Source: Jaltomata sinuosa (lineage: Eukaryota; Streptophyta; Magnoliopsida; Solanales; Solanaceae). Taken from it: 64,000 bases of DNA. The stretch's first letter is position 1, and each line of letters starts with the position of its first letter. The stretch covers positions 1,292,926 to 1,356,925 of the forward strand of contig QJPP01007518.1 of NCBI GenBank assembly GCA_003996215.1, read 5' to 3'. A model generated the notes under the pieces. The model was not told the DNA's origin and ran no database searches. It saw only the letters and a list, made by a program, of their open reading frames with translations. The position numbers and the translations under genes are program-made. Shown piece after piece: positions 42,372-55,450 of this stretch.

Positions 42372-45300
42372 TTAAGTTAACAGGACAGCCGAAGGATTGC
42401 CTGCAGGACATCTTTGTCTCCGAGGGCGTCTAGGTGTCTTTCCCCACCCTGTTAGGCTTTTATCTTCCAAACTGGCTTCAATGTTATTAAGTTGGTGCAT
42501 TAGTGGAGAGCTCGTCGTTGTTGTGGTCAACACCGGGAGGGCAGGGGTACTGGTGTCCACAACTTTTTTCCGCCTTCCCCTAGCAGCTCCATTTCTTGTC
42601 CCATTCCTTCTTGTCAAACTGGAGTTCCAAGTATGGCCTGTTGCTCTCATCAACCCTCCGAATATCTGAATGTCTTCGGTCACCTCATGCCTTGATAATG
42701 AAGTTAGACCGGGAAGGATATCCTTTTGGAAGTCCCTCCGTGGCCTTCCCCTCCTTGCATTCCCTCTTCGAGGTCGGTTTGTTAGTGAACTGACTCCTGC
42801 ATCTTCCATTGTTTGGACTTCAGAAACAAAAGGTTTGGGCATGTAATCTTCCTCCTTGGTCTCTGTTAGTTGCAATGTCATTGCTTCAAAGTAATCAATT
42901 TCCTTAAAAGAACTATGTGCAACCATCATGTTGTTCTTGCGTGTAGTTTCTTTAGCAGACGTACTATCAAGCTCGGCTGCACAAGAAGAAACCACATCAA
43001 CAAACCATCGTAGGGATTCCAGAGGATCATCAGACGGATCACTACGTGTTTCCTCAATCGAGGTGCAATGAGTGGATGATGAGATGGCAACTATGGCTTC
43101 TGCTGCAGTCCTGAGTAATTCCTCCTGTGCATTCTCAGGTTTATGGTCAGGCAGCTGCGAAGATGCCTCACGTTGCTTGTCTTGTTCTGCAGGAAAATTG
43201 TCTGGTTCAATGTCCATAACTACGGGGGCTTCCAGATCTATATCCAGAATGGTCTTCACAATGGCCTTACTGCTTTCAGCAGAAACTGGTTCTTCATCCT
43301 CAGTGATACATGAGTTCAAATCAAAGTGATTCCGGATGTTGATAGTTTTCATCTCCATCACTTCCTCAGTAACAATTTGTTCTACAGCAGCAGGTTCCTC
43401 GGGCTCATCCATAGAAAGGTCACAAGCCACGTTAATGTCAATCACCATACTCCTCCTCTCATGTCTGATAGTCTCTCTCTCAGGAGAGGAACGACGATTA
43501 GCAGAAGCGGAAACAAGTGATGATGACTCATTTCTGGAAGCAACAGGAATATCAAGGATTGGAACACCAAGAATTTTTCTTACATGTTGCGTCTCACTCA
43601 CTTCTTTTGTGGTCTTCATATGATGATGTTCCAAAGCTGATGGATCACTCTGGAAAAAAGGAGGGTTTGAGTAAGCCTGGATAAAGCCCGAACTTGCTGA
43701 AGTACCACCTATCCTAGTATTGACACCCTCATGTTTGCCATTTGCTTTAGCTTTAAGCCATGGCAACACTGTCACAGGGTCTTGAAGCTCTCTTTTTTCA
43801 TTACCAAACTCAACATCTCGCCTGGGAGGTTCCTCGCTGAGTGCACTCGTTGCTAGCACATTTAAATTGAAGCCTTTTGCAGATTTCACATCCGTATTGT
43901 TAGAGCTAACGAGAAAATTCTGACATGCATTATTAGAAGGTCGTTCAGATGTAAAACGGTCCCCCTTAATGTGGCTCAAAGAGTCAAAAGCAGCTGAAGG
44001 GACGTGAATTGGTGATTCTTTCGTCCCAGATGAGGACCCATGGTAGAAACCACTCCGGATGGGTAGCTCACTGGCACAACCTGGACGCAACCTAGAACTG
44101 CCCCAATAGTCTCCAATTTGGCTCTGAGATGACTGTGAACCCTTACCAACTGCTGCAGATGAGTTGAAGAATGAGTTTGCATGCAATGAGGATAACCTCT
44201 GAGTAAAGCTACCATTTGGCTTCTCCCAAGAAGAGACAGAGTGCGGCCATGAACTGCTAAATTCGGAGGAACTTGCACATGGATATGGACTAGCCATCTT
44301 GGAAGTAACAAATGGTCCCACTTGAGTATAGTGGGACTGCTCACCATTTCTGTGAGACATATCTAAACTATGTCCCATTCTATCTTTCCAAATGCCATCC
44401 TTAATATGGTGAACTAGATGAGCTCCCGGAGCTTGATAGGCTTTGTTAATCATTACCGGTGCTTGACGGGAAGCTGCAGGTATCTTGTCTTCTTCAAGAC
44501 CTCTAGGTAATAAAGCTGAGCTACCTTTGATGTTACCTGCAAATTGAAGCAAACCCCTTACATACCATCCCAAACTAGTTGGGGTCGACACAGAACTAAC
44601 TCAAGATAGGTACAAATGAATTCGGGAAGCTGCTAAACTCTTGAGTAATATACAGAAGATTCGGAAGGAATTGTTACCTGTTTCATATGCTGAAGCCAAC
44701 AACTCCCTCTCTTTGCCACTGCTGCGATCATATAGGTTACTTAAAGACTCATTTGGGCTTGCACAATTGGAATTCCAAGGCAAAGCCACAAACGGCGGAT
44801 TTGCTTTTGCAGAAGCACTTATGCTTCTAGTCTCTTTATGATTATTACCATAACCAAGAAAATCAACAGGATCGGTTGCTTCATCAAGCTGTGCTGGTTC
44901 ATTTAGGTCAGCCAACCCAATTGAGCTTCTCAAACATGAATTGGATGTTGAAGCATCTTTTCGGTTATCACCCTTTGCACCACTACCACCACCAAGAAAG
45001 AATTTTGTTCCACTCTCTTGAGCACCTACATAATTTCCATTAGCAGGATAACTGGGATGTAAAGATCCTGCATTATCTCGCAACTGCCCACCTTCTTCAG
45101 TATCTATGTAATCATCGGCTGGAAGTTGAAGATCAAACAACTTTTTCCGGACCTTTGAGGGCCTAGCCTCTAAAACATCAGAGGCTTTCGAAGAATAACC
45201 ATTTTGCATTTGAACTCGACCAGGCTGTACACCATCCCCTTTTGAAGAACTAAAGGGAGAATTAACAATTTCAGTACCAGATGTAGATGGTCTAGTATAA

Positions 45301-45920
45301 CTAGAATTTTCCAAGGGAAAGTTTGTGATGTGCCATTTCCGGACATCCTCAGAAGGTACTTGAGATCCTAGGTGACTGGATGAACATGATGGCTCCATTG
45401 ATGAGCGAAGTTTATGTATTTCCTTCCTTCTAAGTTCGTCCATCATGTCCCTTTGAATTCTGTAAAGGCGATGAAGTTCCACCACCTACAAGCAAACCAT
45501 TGCATAAGTATATTTTGTAATGCCGTCGACACGTGGCAAAAAAAGGATTACTTGGCAGATGAAGATATTTTGAAGCCGGAGAGGAGAGTACAAGAGACCA
45601 CGGCTTTAGGAAATGTAGAACCATACAGAAAACCAAAATTTCCAACTAACTTCTCGAAAAAGAATAAGAAAACACAAGCATTACCTGATTCCTGAATATG
45701 GCCTCGTGTTCAAGCATTTTCTGCTTTAGAATGTCCTTATCATACCCTGGATAAGCATCAGTTATAGTCCTTGACGTGAAACCATTACAATATTGCCCGT
45801 TTGATATAGTCTTGTCTCCATAAAATAGGGGCCAACTGCTGCTGTTAGAATCCTCATTAAGGTCCCTCATAGAATAAGAGCTTGGTAAGAATCCTTTATA
45901 GTGCACTTGTGTTCCCATTC
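42372..45920 (-). CDS. DUF863 family nuclear protein
   Basis: Three coding exons on the minus strand, 45918-45685, 45485-44678 and 44536-42372, join in phase to 1068 residues. The N-terminus has MRDLNEDSNSSSWP and then the conserved helix DKDILKQKMLEHEAIFRNQ joined to VVELHRLYRIQRDMMDELRR across intron 1, the signature start of the DUF863 family. The middle is low-complexity and Ser-rich with GLADLNEPAQLDEA and a FDLNSCI stretch. The C-terminal RGRPRRDFQKDILPGLTSLS, then RHEVTEDIQIFGGLMRATGH, is the other conserved block, followed by basic RRNGTRNGAARGRRKK, a likely nuclear signal. Arabidopsis has a few members (At1g69360 from memory); their function is not established. DLNEP resembles an EAR repression motif, which is only suggestive. 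An AG acceptor sits at 45921-45922 just before the ATG, so the 5' UTR is probably spliced. Confidence 0.88.
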
Positions 45921-46875
45921 CTGCCGAGATTTGGCATCAAAGAATCTAATCAAAACCAAACAATTTATTCTGAATAAACTGCAAAACTGTTCTAAAATAT
46001 GACCACAATGAAACACAATTGAGATATTCAGAACCTACACATCTATTTTACAAACATATGATCCCAACACATTACAGCAAACACCACCGGCATTTCAAAC
46101 TCCTGTAGGCATTATGTAAAGCACATCTATTTTGAGAGGGTCAACATATCGTTATACGTTTAGCAAAATGAAGGTTAAGTGAGATTAGACAGGACTTTGG
46201 TATCTAAATGTAGATTTGTCAAATATCTAAGCTTAGTCTTCCAGGAGAATTAAAAGACAAATCTTAATCCAAGAAAAACGAGAATGACATGATACATGAA
46301 AATTAAAATAGGGGTGCAATGGAGGAGTGCTATGGGCGTGCTATGGGCGTGCTACACCATACAAAGATACTAACAAAGTGAAAGTCAAATTCCACAGAAT
46401 GACTTCAGAAAAAGATGTTCTGTAGAATGGATACGAACAAGTAGCCCACAAAGATGATAAATCAAAGGGACTAGCCTAAGATGGTTTAACGATATCCTCC
46501 GTAGACCTCCACATGCACCGGTTTACAGGTGCAACACTATGATGATTGAAAATAATAAAAGAAGACTTAGATCTAAATCACATAAAGGAAGTTGAATCAA
46601 TAGACATACAAAAACAAAAAACTACAGATTCGATAATCGATAGCACGAGTAGAGATTAAGACTAAGCTGCTGTTACACTTACATAGAGTCTGGTGTTCCT
46701 CAGGAGTCTTTTAGTTATGCATTGAGACTTGTATGTTCGTGTAGGGTTAAGTATGAGAATTAGAGATTCTCTAAATGTAGAGAACCCCTAACTTGCCTTG
46801 AAAGACAAATTATTTTTGCAAACTAGCGGATATCTTCATTGACGGGTCCATGGATTATACCCTAAAACAAAAATA

Positions 46876-49800
46876 AGAACATCAGGACGCGTTGAAGAAT
46901 TTTATGAATAGAAGATCAATTGCACAGCTACTTGTCATGATGAAGACTTTTTTAGGTATTTTTCCCAAAAAGAGGAACTGGAAAAAGACTACTCTGCTTC
47001 AAGAACATCTTTCAAAAGCTAACTTCAACAACTCTCCCTCTACATAAATCCGCAATTAATGCTTTATTAACATTTCACATTTCCATGTAACCGATCGTAC
47101 AGATTACAAATTAAAGATGCCGGATCAGCACGTGCAAGATAATCTCAGGAGTAGAAGACTTTGCCTGCAATGTGTGAACGTGTGGACTTTTCTTTCCACT
47201 TATTCCTAAGTTTAACATGCGACAATTCTTGGATACTAGAGCATGGAGTCAGCATCAAAAGATAACTATGTTTATACCAAGTAAAACAATCCAAATAGAC
47301 CTGTTAAAAATATTTTTAGAAACCTCGCCATCATGATTTTCAAAGGACAAATTGCACCAGAGCAACCCAAGTATTGCACGCACTCTGCACGATGCTCACC
47401 AGTAACATGGGGAAGAACTCCTACATGTTTTTCTCCTAGAACACACTTTCAAAAACAAACCTATGAGACTTGCATATACTTTTTCAATCACTTCTTTGTT
47501 AAAGTTATGTCCACACGCACCCATTTCAAGACTTCAAATTAATTGCTCCCTATAGCATACAGTAACTAGGAACCAACTCTTCTTGTCCATCATTAATTAC
47601 ATCCACAACATAGTGCCCAAGGATAGCAGAGGAAACAAACAAGACAACGGACAGCGATCAAGATTGCAATTAATTTGGAAATTTGTTTCTAAGCAACACC
47701 AAAATCCAAAACTGTCCAATTACCGTAATCTACTAATGAAGACAGAAACAAGAATATCAGGACGCCTTCAGGAATTTTATGAAGAGAAGATCAATAGCAT
47801 AGATACTATTCTGAAAAAGACTATTTCAGGGTTGTTGTTTTTTCAAAAAGAGGAAACACAAAAAAACTATTATGCTTCAAGTATATCTGTCAAAAGCTAA
47901 CTTTGATGACTTTCCCTTTACATAAATCAGCAATTAATGCTTTCTTAACATTTCCACGTAATTGATTGTATAGAATAAAAATTAATGGTACTGGATCAGC
48001 ACATGCAACATTATCTCCGGGAGTAGAAGACTTTGCCCGCTATGTGTGAACGTGTGGACTTCTCTTTTGTATTCTTTCCTAAGCTTAACATGCGACAATT
48101 CTTGGATACTCGAACATGTAGTCAGCATCAAAAGATAACTGTGTTTCTACGGAGTAAAATAATCCCAAATAGACCTGTTAAAAATATTCTTAGAAACTTC
48201 ACCGTCAAAGGACAAACTGCACCAGCGAAACCCAAGTATTGCACGCACTCTGCACGATTCTCATCTCCAAAATAATCATAACTTTATTTTTTACACTTGC
48301 AATAAAGGGTAATAATTCACACCAAATTACTTACAGAACATAATCAAAAAATACACCAATGTAATACACAAGTAAGGATAAGAAATCAGATCATGGAATA
48401 TCCGACAAAATGATACGAGAAATAGTAAAAGGTGATGGACTACTGCTATCTGAAGCTTAAGAACAGAATCACATGTCTGCATCACCAATGATATCTTCCA
48501 CCATTTCTTTATTACCCCGTTTCTTTGAAAGTTCTTTTACACAGATAGAGAGGGGGCGGAGGAATAGAGGAAAGAGGGGAAATAGACTCACAAGATGTAA
48601 GACTACTTTCTCTATTTAAAGCCACCATACATGACAACAACCTTTAGAGATGTATCACATTGGAAAATGATAGTTAATGAACTATTCCTTTCTTGATTAA
48701 TTAGTTAATGAACTTCTCTTGCATCGAGTTTAACATGCGACAATTCTTGGATACTGGAGCATGTAGTCAGCATCGGAAGATGATTGTGTTTCTACCAAGT
48801 AAAATAATTCCAAATAGACCTGCCAAAAATATTCTTAGAAACCTCCCCATCGTGATTTTCAAAGGACAAATTACACCAAAGCAACCCAATTATTGCACGC
48901 ACTCCGCACGATTTACATCAGCAGCAAGGAAAAAAAAACTCCTAACTTTTTTTCTCCTAGAGAAAACTTTCAAAATCGAATATAAGAGACTTGCATATAC
49001 TTATCCAATTACTCCTTTGTTGAGGTTATGTTCACACACCGGTTTCATAAAGTAACGGGGAACCAATTCATCTTGTCCGTCATTAATTACAACCACAATG
49101 TAGTGCTCAAGGATACAAGAGGAAACAAACAAGACAACAGACAGCGGTCAAGATTGCAGTTAATTTGGAAATTTGTCTCTAAGCAACACCAAAATCCAAA
49201 ACTCTCCAATTACGGTAATCTACTAATGAAGACAGAAACAAGAATTAAGACGCCTTGAAAAATTTTATGAAGAGAAGATCAATTGCATAGATACTGCCCT
49301 GAAGAAGACTCTTTTCAGGGGTTTTTCCAATGAAAAAACTATTCTACTTCAAGTATATCTTTCAAAAGCTTAAGTTCGACTACTAGAAGTTCTTTAAAAC
49401 TGTCTGTATCACCAATGATATCTTCCGCCATTTCTTTCTTACCCTGTTTCTTTAAAAGTTCTTTTACACAGAGGAATAGAGGAAAGAGGGGAAATAGACA
49501 CACAAGATGTAAGACGACTTTCTCTACAGCAATTAATGTTTTGTTAACATTTCCATGTAATTGGTTGCATAGATTACTAATTAATGATGCCGGATCAGCA
49601 CATGCAAGATTGTCTCCGGGAGTAGAAGATTTTACCCGCAACGTGTGAACCTAAGCTGCTCGGACTTGGGTGCGGGTGTCCGATACGGGTGCGGATCTAG
49701 AGGTTGGATCCTTTATGATCAAAATTTTAAGATTCGGGAATATGGATACGGATGCGAGGATTCGGCTAAAAATAATTCAAATATCATAAACTAGAGTTCT

Positions 49801-51540
49801 AAAACCTAAATTATGAGATAATATGTGGAAAACTTGAGGAGAATCCCGGAAGGAGATAAAAGGGAAAAGAGTGACATAGAAATTTCTATATATAAGGTGT
49901 TCCATTTTCTTCAATTTCACCTCAGCTTTTGTTTTGATTACCGAAATCATTGAATTTATCCGGAATCCCCCCGTCGATTTTGGTCAAAGTACCCAAAATT
50001 GGTTGATCAGATTGGGCACGGATCCCACACCCACACCCACACCCATGTCGTGTCGATACGGGTGCAACACCGAAAGTGAAGAGTTCGAGCAACTCAGGTG
50101 TGAACATGTGGACTTCTCTTTTGTACTCTTTCCTAAGCTTAACATGCGACAATTCTTGGATACGGGAACATGTAGTCAGCATCGAAAGATAAATGTGTTT
50201 CTACCAAGCAAAATAATTCCAAATAGACCTGCTAAATATATTCTTAGAAAACTCGCCATCATGATTTTCAAAGGACAAATTGCACCAGAGCACCCCAAGT
50301 ATTGTACGGATCTGCACGATTCTCACCAGCAACATGTGGAAAAATCCTAACTTTTTTCTCCTAGACGCGCTTTCAACAACATATGAGACTTCCGTGGACG
50401 TTTTCAATTACTGCTTTTTTCAAGTTGTGTTCACATACACCGGTTTCAAGACTTAACACGTAACTTCCATTTTATTTTATTTTTGATAAGGAAGACTTAA
50501 AATTAATTACTCCCTATAGCATACAGTAATTAGAACCACAATGTAGTGGCCAAGGATACAAAGAGGAAACAAACAAGACAACGGACAGCAATCGAGATTG
50601 CAATTAATCTAGAAATTCATCTCTAAACCAGCACGATTATCCTCGACTCTCCAATTATCATAATATGCTAACGAAGACAACAAGCAATCTTGTGATAGCT
50701 TAAAACTAATTGCTTAAAATTATGTTCACACACTGGTTTCAAGACTTAAAAGTTAAAACTAATTGCTCCCTACAATAGCATTCAGTAACGAGGAACCAAC
50801 TCGTCTTGTCCACCATTAATTAGAACCACAATGTAGTGCCCAAGGATACAAGAGGAAACAAACAAGACAATGGACAGCGGTCAAGATTGCAATTAATTTG
50901 GAAATTTTTCACTAGCAGCACCCAAATCCAACACTCTCCAATTACATAATCTACTAATGAAGACAGAAACAAGAATATCAGGACGCCTTGAAGAATTTTA
51001 TGAAGATCAAATGCATAGATACTGTTCTGCTTCAAGTATATCTTTTAAAAGCTTAACTTCGACTACTAGAAGTTCTTTAAAACTGTCTGCTAAATATATT
51101 CTTAGAAACTTCGCCATCATGATTTTCAAAGGACAAATTGCACCAGAGCAGCCCAAGTATTGCACAGATTCTGCACGATTCTCACCAACAACATGTGGAA
51201 AAAATCCTAACTTTTTTTCTCCTAGACCGCACTTTCAACAACATATGAGACTTCCGTGGACGTTTTCAATTACTGTTTTATTAATGTTGTGTTCACATAC
51301 ACCGGTTTCAAGACTTAACACATTAACTTTCATTTATTTATTTTTCTTGATAAGGAAGACTTAAAATTAATTGCTCCCTATAGCATACAGTAATTAGAAC
51401 CACAATGTAGTGCTCAAGGATACAAAGAGGAAACAAACAAGACAACGGACACTGATCGAGATTGCAACTAATCTAGAAATTCATATCTAAAGCAGCATGA
51501 AAATTCACGACTCTCCAATTATTATAATCTGCTAATGAAG
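46876..51540. repeat. Array of about four diverged 0.87-kb units in the DUF863 leader intron
   Basis: Unit starts are marked by an ATCAGGACGC or TTAAGACGCC block followed by AATTTTATGAA, at about 46880, 47757, 49243 and 50978. Shared later blocks are GGATCAGCACATGCAA, AACATGCGACAATTCTTGGA, AGTCAGCATC, CAAATAGACCTG, ATGATTTTCAAAGGACAAAT and AAACAAACAAGACAACGGAC. Units 2 to 4 carry insertions and deletions, and 50,450-50,960 is a further partial copy. No unit codes for a convincing protein; the ORFs listed here are chance readings. Confidence 0.75.
49651..50097. mobile_element. GCTGCTCGGAC-ended element, 447 bp, with 8-bp duplication
   Basis: The ends CTAAGCTGCTCGGAC and TTCGAGCAACTCAG are inverted repeats related to the small foldback MITEs at 13790 and 14496. 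GTGTGAAC flanks it at 49643-49650 and 50098-50105. The inner ends carry GGGTGCGGGTGTCCGATACG and, inverted, CGATACGGGTGCAAC blocks. It is inserted in the repeat array. Confidence 0.8.
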
Positions 51541-51544
51541 ACAG

Positions 51545-51641
51545 CCTCTCTATCTCTATGAGGTAGGGGTAAGGTCTGCGTACACTCTACCCTCCCCAGA
51601 CCCCACTTGTGAGATTACGCCGGGAATGTTGTTGTTGTTGT
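51545..51641 (+). mobile_element. 5'-truncated TTG-tailed SINE with a 15-bp duplication
   Basis: CCTCTCTATCTCTATGAGGT, AGGTCTGCGTACACTCTACC and CCCCACTTGTGAGATTACGC end in (TTG)n. TGCTAATGAAGACAG lies exactly on both sides (51530-51544 and 51642-51656). Confidence 0.9.
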
Positions 51642-52148
51642 TGCTAATGAAGACAGCAAGCAATCTTGTGATAGCACATAAATTGGATTTTAATGTACTC
51701 GACTCTCACCATGAACTTTCTAAATTTGATTTTAATGACTACTATAAGTCTTTCTTCTAATAAAGTCTCAACCTTTACTCATGCAATTTAAAGTTCAAAC
51801 CTTTACCCAAGAGAAATCACTTTATAAGCAACAAAGTTCCAATCTTTTTCAACTAAAGGAGTAAATGAAGCAGAAATTATAAACACAAAAGCCACAAAAA
51901 GATCCCAAATAGAGAGGATCACTAGTAAAATTCAAGAAACTCAATCAAATCTGCAAATAACACCAGAAATACAAAGAATATGTACAAACACAATTACCCA
52001 TAGAATCTAAAAAAAAACATTTTAACTTGTTAAACAAAGCAAAAAAAAACAAAAAATAGAAATATTCTGTTTTTGAGTCTTTAAAGTCAAATAAGAATAA
52101 ATCCAAACAAAAACAAAAACAAAAAAAAGCAAATATACAAGAATTTAC

Positions 52149-52680
52149 CTCAGCCCCACATCTTGGAACCACCACTTCTCAACACCCTTTTTCATAAATT
52201 GAACAATGAACAACACTTGAAGCAATTCAACATCAACAACTCAAGAATCATTAAGAATTGAGTGACCCCAAAAGTGGGAATTAACTCAAAAATGGAAAAG
52301 ACAAAATAATAAATAGTATAATTATTATTTATTGATAATAAATAATTAAGAAAGAATTATAAGGAAAGAACAAAGTGGGTAGTTTGATAACAACATTGAA
52401 GAAGCTCAGATCCTCATGAAACTGAAAAAAGATTGGAGATTTCGATCTGTTGGGGCCACACAAGTGATAGAAAAGAAAGTTTTTTTTTCTTTGAGAGAGA
52501 GAGAGAAAAATCAAGAATAAGAGAGAGAAAGAGACAGAAGTTGTATGTGAGACTTCAAAGGTTGTGTGTAGTAGTACTATAATTTTTTTGTAAAAAATAG
52601 GAAGAGAGAGAGAGAGAGAGAGATCCCATATAAGAAAATCTCTTCTCTCACACAAACAAAAGAGGCTTCTAATAACAACA
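52149..52680 (-). other. Probable 5' leader exon and promoter edge of the DUF863 gene
   Basis: On the minus strand a donor CTGAG/GTAAAT sits at 52149/52148, preceded by GTTCCAAGATGTGGGG. Further upstream lie long AG/CT runs (52493-52510 and 52601-52621), common in plant 5' UTRs. Joined to the acceptor at 45921 this gives a 6.2-kb leader intron. This is inferred from the splice signals only. Confidence 0.5.
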
Positions 52681-52744
52681 GTGACATGAAATTTGTCAAC
52701 ATCCGGTCTCTCTTTTTATTCTTTTTTTTTCTTCTATTTATATT

Positions 52745-53400
52745 AGAGTCGAATCTCGTTATAATAATATATTTGTCTGAATATTTATTAGTGTAATTTG
52801 TATTGTTCGAACTCTTTGAAAATATCAATGAGTGTATATTGAATCCTCAAACATAATAGAGCATCTTTTTAAGATTCGTTGAGGTTGTAGCATCATTTCT
52901 AAAGAGTTCGAGCAATATAACCTATAACGAAATATTGTTAGAAAAAAAAGTTATAATATATTCGATATCTAGACACCTCAATTTGTGCATATCTAGATAT
53001 CATAATTTGATTAGTGCATATTTAGATACCTTAATCGTACATATCTAGATATTTTAATTTGTGTTGTCAAAATATATTATATTATTGTAATTTATATTAT
53101 TCGAACTCTTTGAAAATATCGAAAAGTATATGTCGAATCCTCAAAAATAATAGTACATCATTTTAAGGTTTGGTGACGTAGTAGTATCGTTTCTAGAGAG
53201 TTTGAGCGATATAAATCATAATGAAATATTGTTATTAAAAAAAAGGTTATAATACACTCATCGTCTAGACACCTCAATTCGTGCATATTTAGACACCTCA
53301 ATTTGATTTGTGTATATTTAGATACCTCGATCGTGCATATCTAGACATCTCAATCCGTGCTCAGCTTTGATTAATGCACATCTAGATACCTTAATTCGTC
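52745..53400. repeat. Tandem duplication of about 296 bp carrying a foldback MITE
   Basis: The pair TTCGAACTCTTTGAAAATAT ... AGAGTT(C/T)GAGC is found at about 52802-52917 and 53096-53212. Each copy is followed by runs of GTGCATATCTAGATA-like and GACACCTCAATT-like short repeats. The MITE is a diverged member of the GTTGCTCGGACTC family. Confidence 0.65.
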
Positions 53401-54960
53401 TCCATTTTGTCTGTTGAACACTTCAACTTACAAAATGATCTTTATACACCTCCAAAATTATGTATTACGTCAGCGTTGGGTGTCCACAAGATACGGTGCA
53501 TTTACTTACCAACTGAGGTCAAGTTTAAATATTTGTTTATGTATTATGTCTATAAAAAAAATACATAAAAAAGTTAATTATTACTCTTTTTGATGCATTT
53601 TACTTGTCATATTTTTCTTTACCATGAGCCTTAATCAAACCTTAACTTAAAAGGTAATTAACTAAATTCTTTATTTAGTATTTTATCTCAATTTATTACT
53701 ATTCTCTTTTTCAATCATATTAATTTCTCTTTATAAAAGGGATAAAAATAGAATTAATTAATTATATTTTAATCTTTTTAAAATAATAATTATTTTATGT
53801 TGGTTATTTTTAATAAGTACGATAATTAAAATAGGCTGAAGAAAGTATAATAAAATGTTAGGAAGTAACTTATTACATAAAAAAATGTAGTACTCTCTTT
53901 TTTCTCTCTGTGATGATTTCCTTATTGCTAGTTTTAATAGTAATAAAAAAAATTATATGTGTTTTTTTTTTAGGAAATGAAAAAGAAATGGGCATTTTCT
54001 AGATTCTCTCCACTTTCCTTGCTTTTGGTACAGATATTAATGAAAATAATTAATACCCCTCTTGTCGTCTTAATCCTTATTAAACTATAATTATATACGT
54101 GTGTTTTTTTTTTTTTGTTTTTTTTTTTTAGATTTTGATTAGTCCTTTCACTTTTTAAATGTGACAGTTTGTGCCTTTAATTTCCTAATTGATGGACATT
54201 TTATTTGGTTCATATTAACTTATAGCAATTTCTTTTCATTAGAGATTTATTTAATTAAATTAACTTTATTAATTATATTTGAAAAATTTATATTTGACTA
54301 CTGATATCTTATTAAAATAGTATTGAAAGAAAAAGAAAAAAAATTGATTTGCTAAAATAATAAGTAAAAAGAAAAATATATTGTCAATATAAGAATCAAA
54401 TAATATAAAACAAAGGGAATAATTATTGTCTCATAGAAAAGGACTTACACATATACGATGTTTATAGAAACATAATAAATAGGTAATACTTTTTTGGTGT
54501 TAATTTGTTTGACACTATTTAGTGTACATTTTTATACGAAAATACATGCTTACCTTAATTTATCATTTAATTAGTAAATTAATATGTTTTGGTGTAAATA
54601 TTTGATATTTTTATATTATTTCATTGACATACTTTAAGATTTTCTTTTTTTAAAAAAAAAGTACTCCATAACACTCAATTATTTTGAATCTTTTTGAGGA
54701 AAAGGTGACTAAAAGCATCAATAAAATATAAAAAATTGCACACGTGTTTTTTTATCAGTTTAGTTTTCTTTTTTATCAGTTTAGTTTTCTTTTGAAAATT
54801 TTGAGTGCCTTTATTTTGTTTAAATGGGAATTTATTTATTCCTTATATTTGCAAAATAGAATATTTCCTTTAAAGTTCTCACCGTTAAACTTTACTTGTA
54901 CTACTCAAATTCTGTAAAAAGATTCTTTTATGAGCTTTATGTCTTTCTCCTGTATTTCTT
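53400..54960. other. AT-rich intergenic DNA without recognisable genes
   Basis: There are only A/T runs and short ORFs. TTTTTTATCAGTTTAGTTTT is duplicated in tandem near 54748-54790. I see no gene or defined element. Confidence 0.6.
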
Positions 54961-54961
54961 T

Positions 54962-55450
54962 ATTTAGTCTATTTTCGCTCGATATTCGATACTCATATCG
55001 AAATTTGATTAAATATTAATATGTTAATGTTTTAAATTTTTGATGCCACCAAAAGCCGTTAGCTTAATGGGATTATATTCTGTGTTCGATACTCACATAT
55101 TTGGGGTTCGACTAAGTCGTTATATTAAAGGTAAAGTGTTCCCTAATAAAATGATTTTGTACTCAGGGAACTCGAACCTGAGACCTATTGTTAAGGATGA
55201 AAGAGTACTTACTACTCCACCTCAACCTTTATCGGTGGGTTCTCAATTCTATTAAGGGCTAAAGTTTGTTTTTTTAAAAAAAATTGATGTCCGATATTAT
55301 AGTGAAATCTTGATTAATCTAGATTTACTTTTTGTAAGGCTCATTTAAGAGAAAAATTTTATTTTATCTACTAATAGTAGTCAAAGGCGTACTCTCTAAC
55401 ATATATTTTTTTCATATCAAGAACTCGAACTCAAGACTTCTGACTAAGAA
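54962..55450 (-). mobile_element. Degenerate SINE-like repeats, two copies
   Basis: GTGTTCGATACTCACATATT, then GTACTCAGGGAACTCGAACC (B-box inverted), then GAGACCTATTGTTAAGGATG and TACTACTCCACCTCAACC belong to a common Solanaceae repeat that carries an inverted Pol III B-box. A second, poorer copy at 55290-55450 has CAAGAACTCGAACTCAAGAC. Confidence 0.5.

Noticed and set aside
47333..51364. Several similar ORFs of 70-138 residues (QIAPEQPKYCTHSARF and like)
   Set aside because: They are related because they lie in the same DNA repeat unit, but the frame is broken differently in each unit and there is no domain; this is repeat DNA in an intron and not a gene family.
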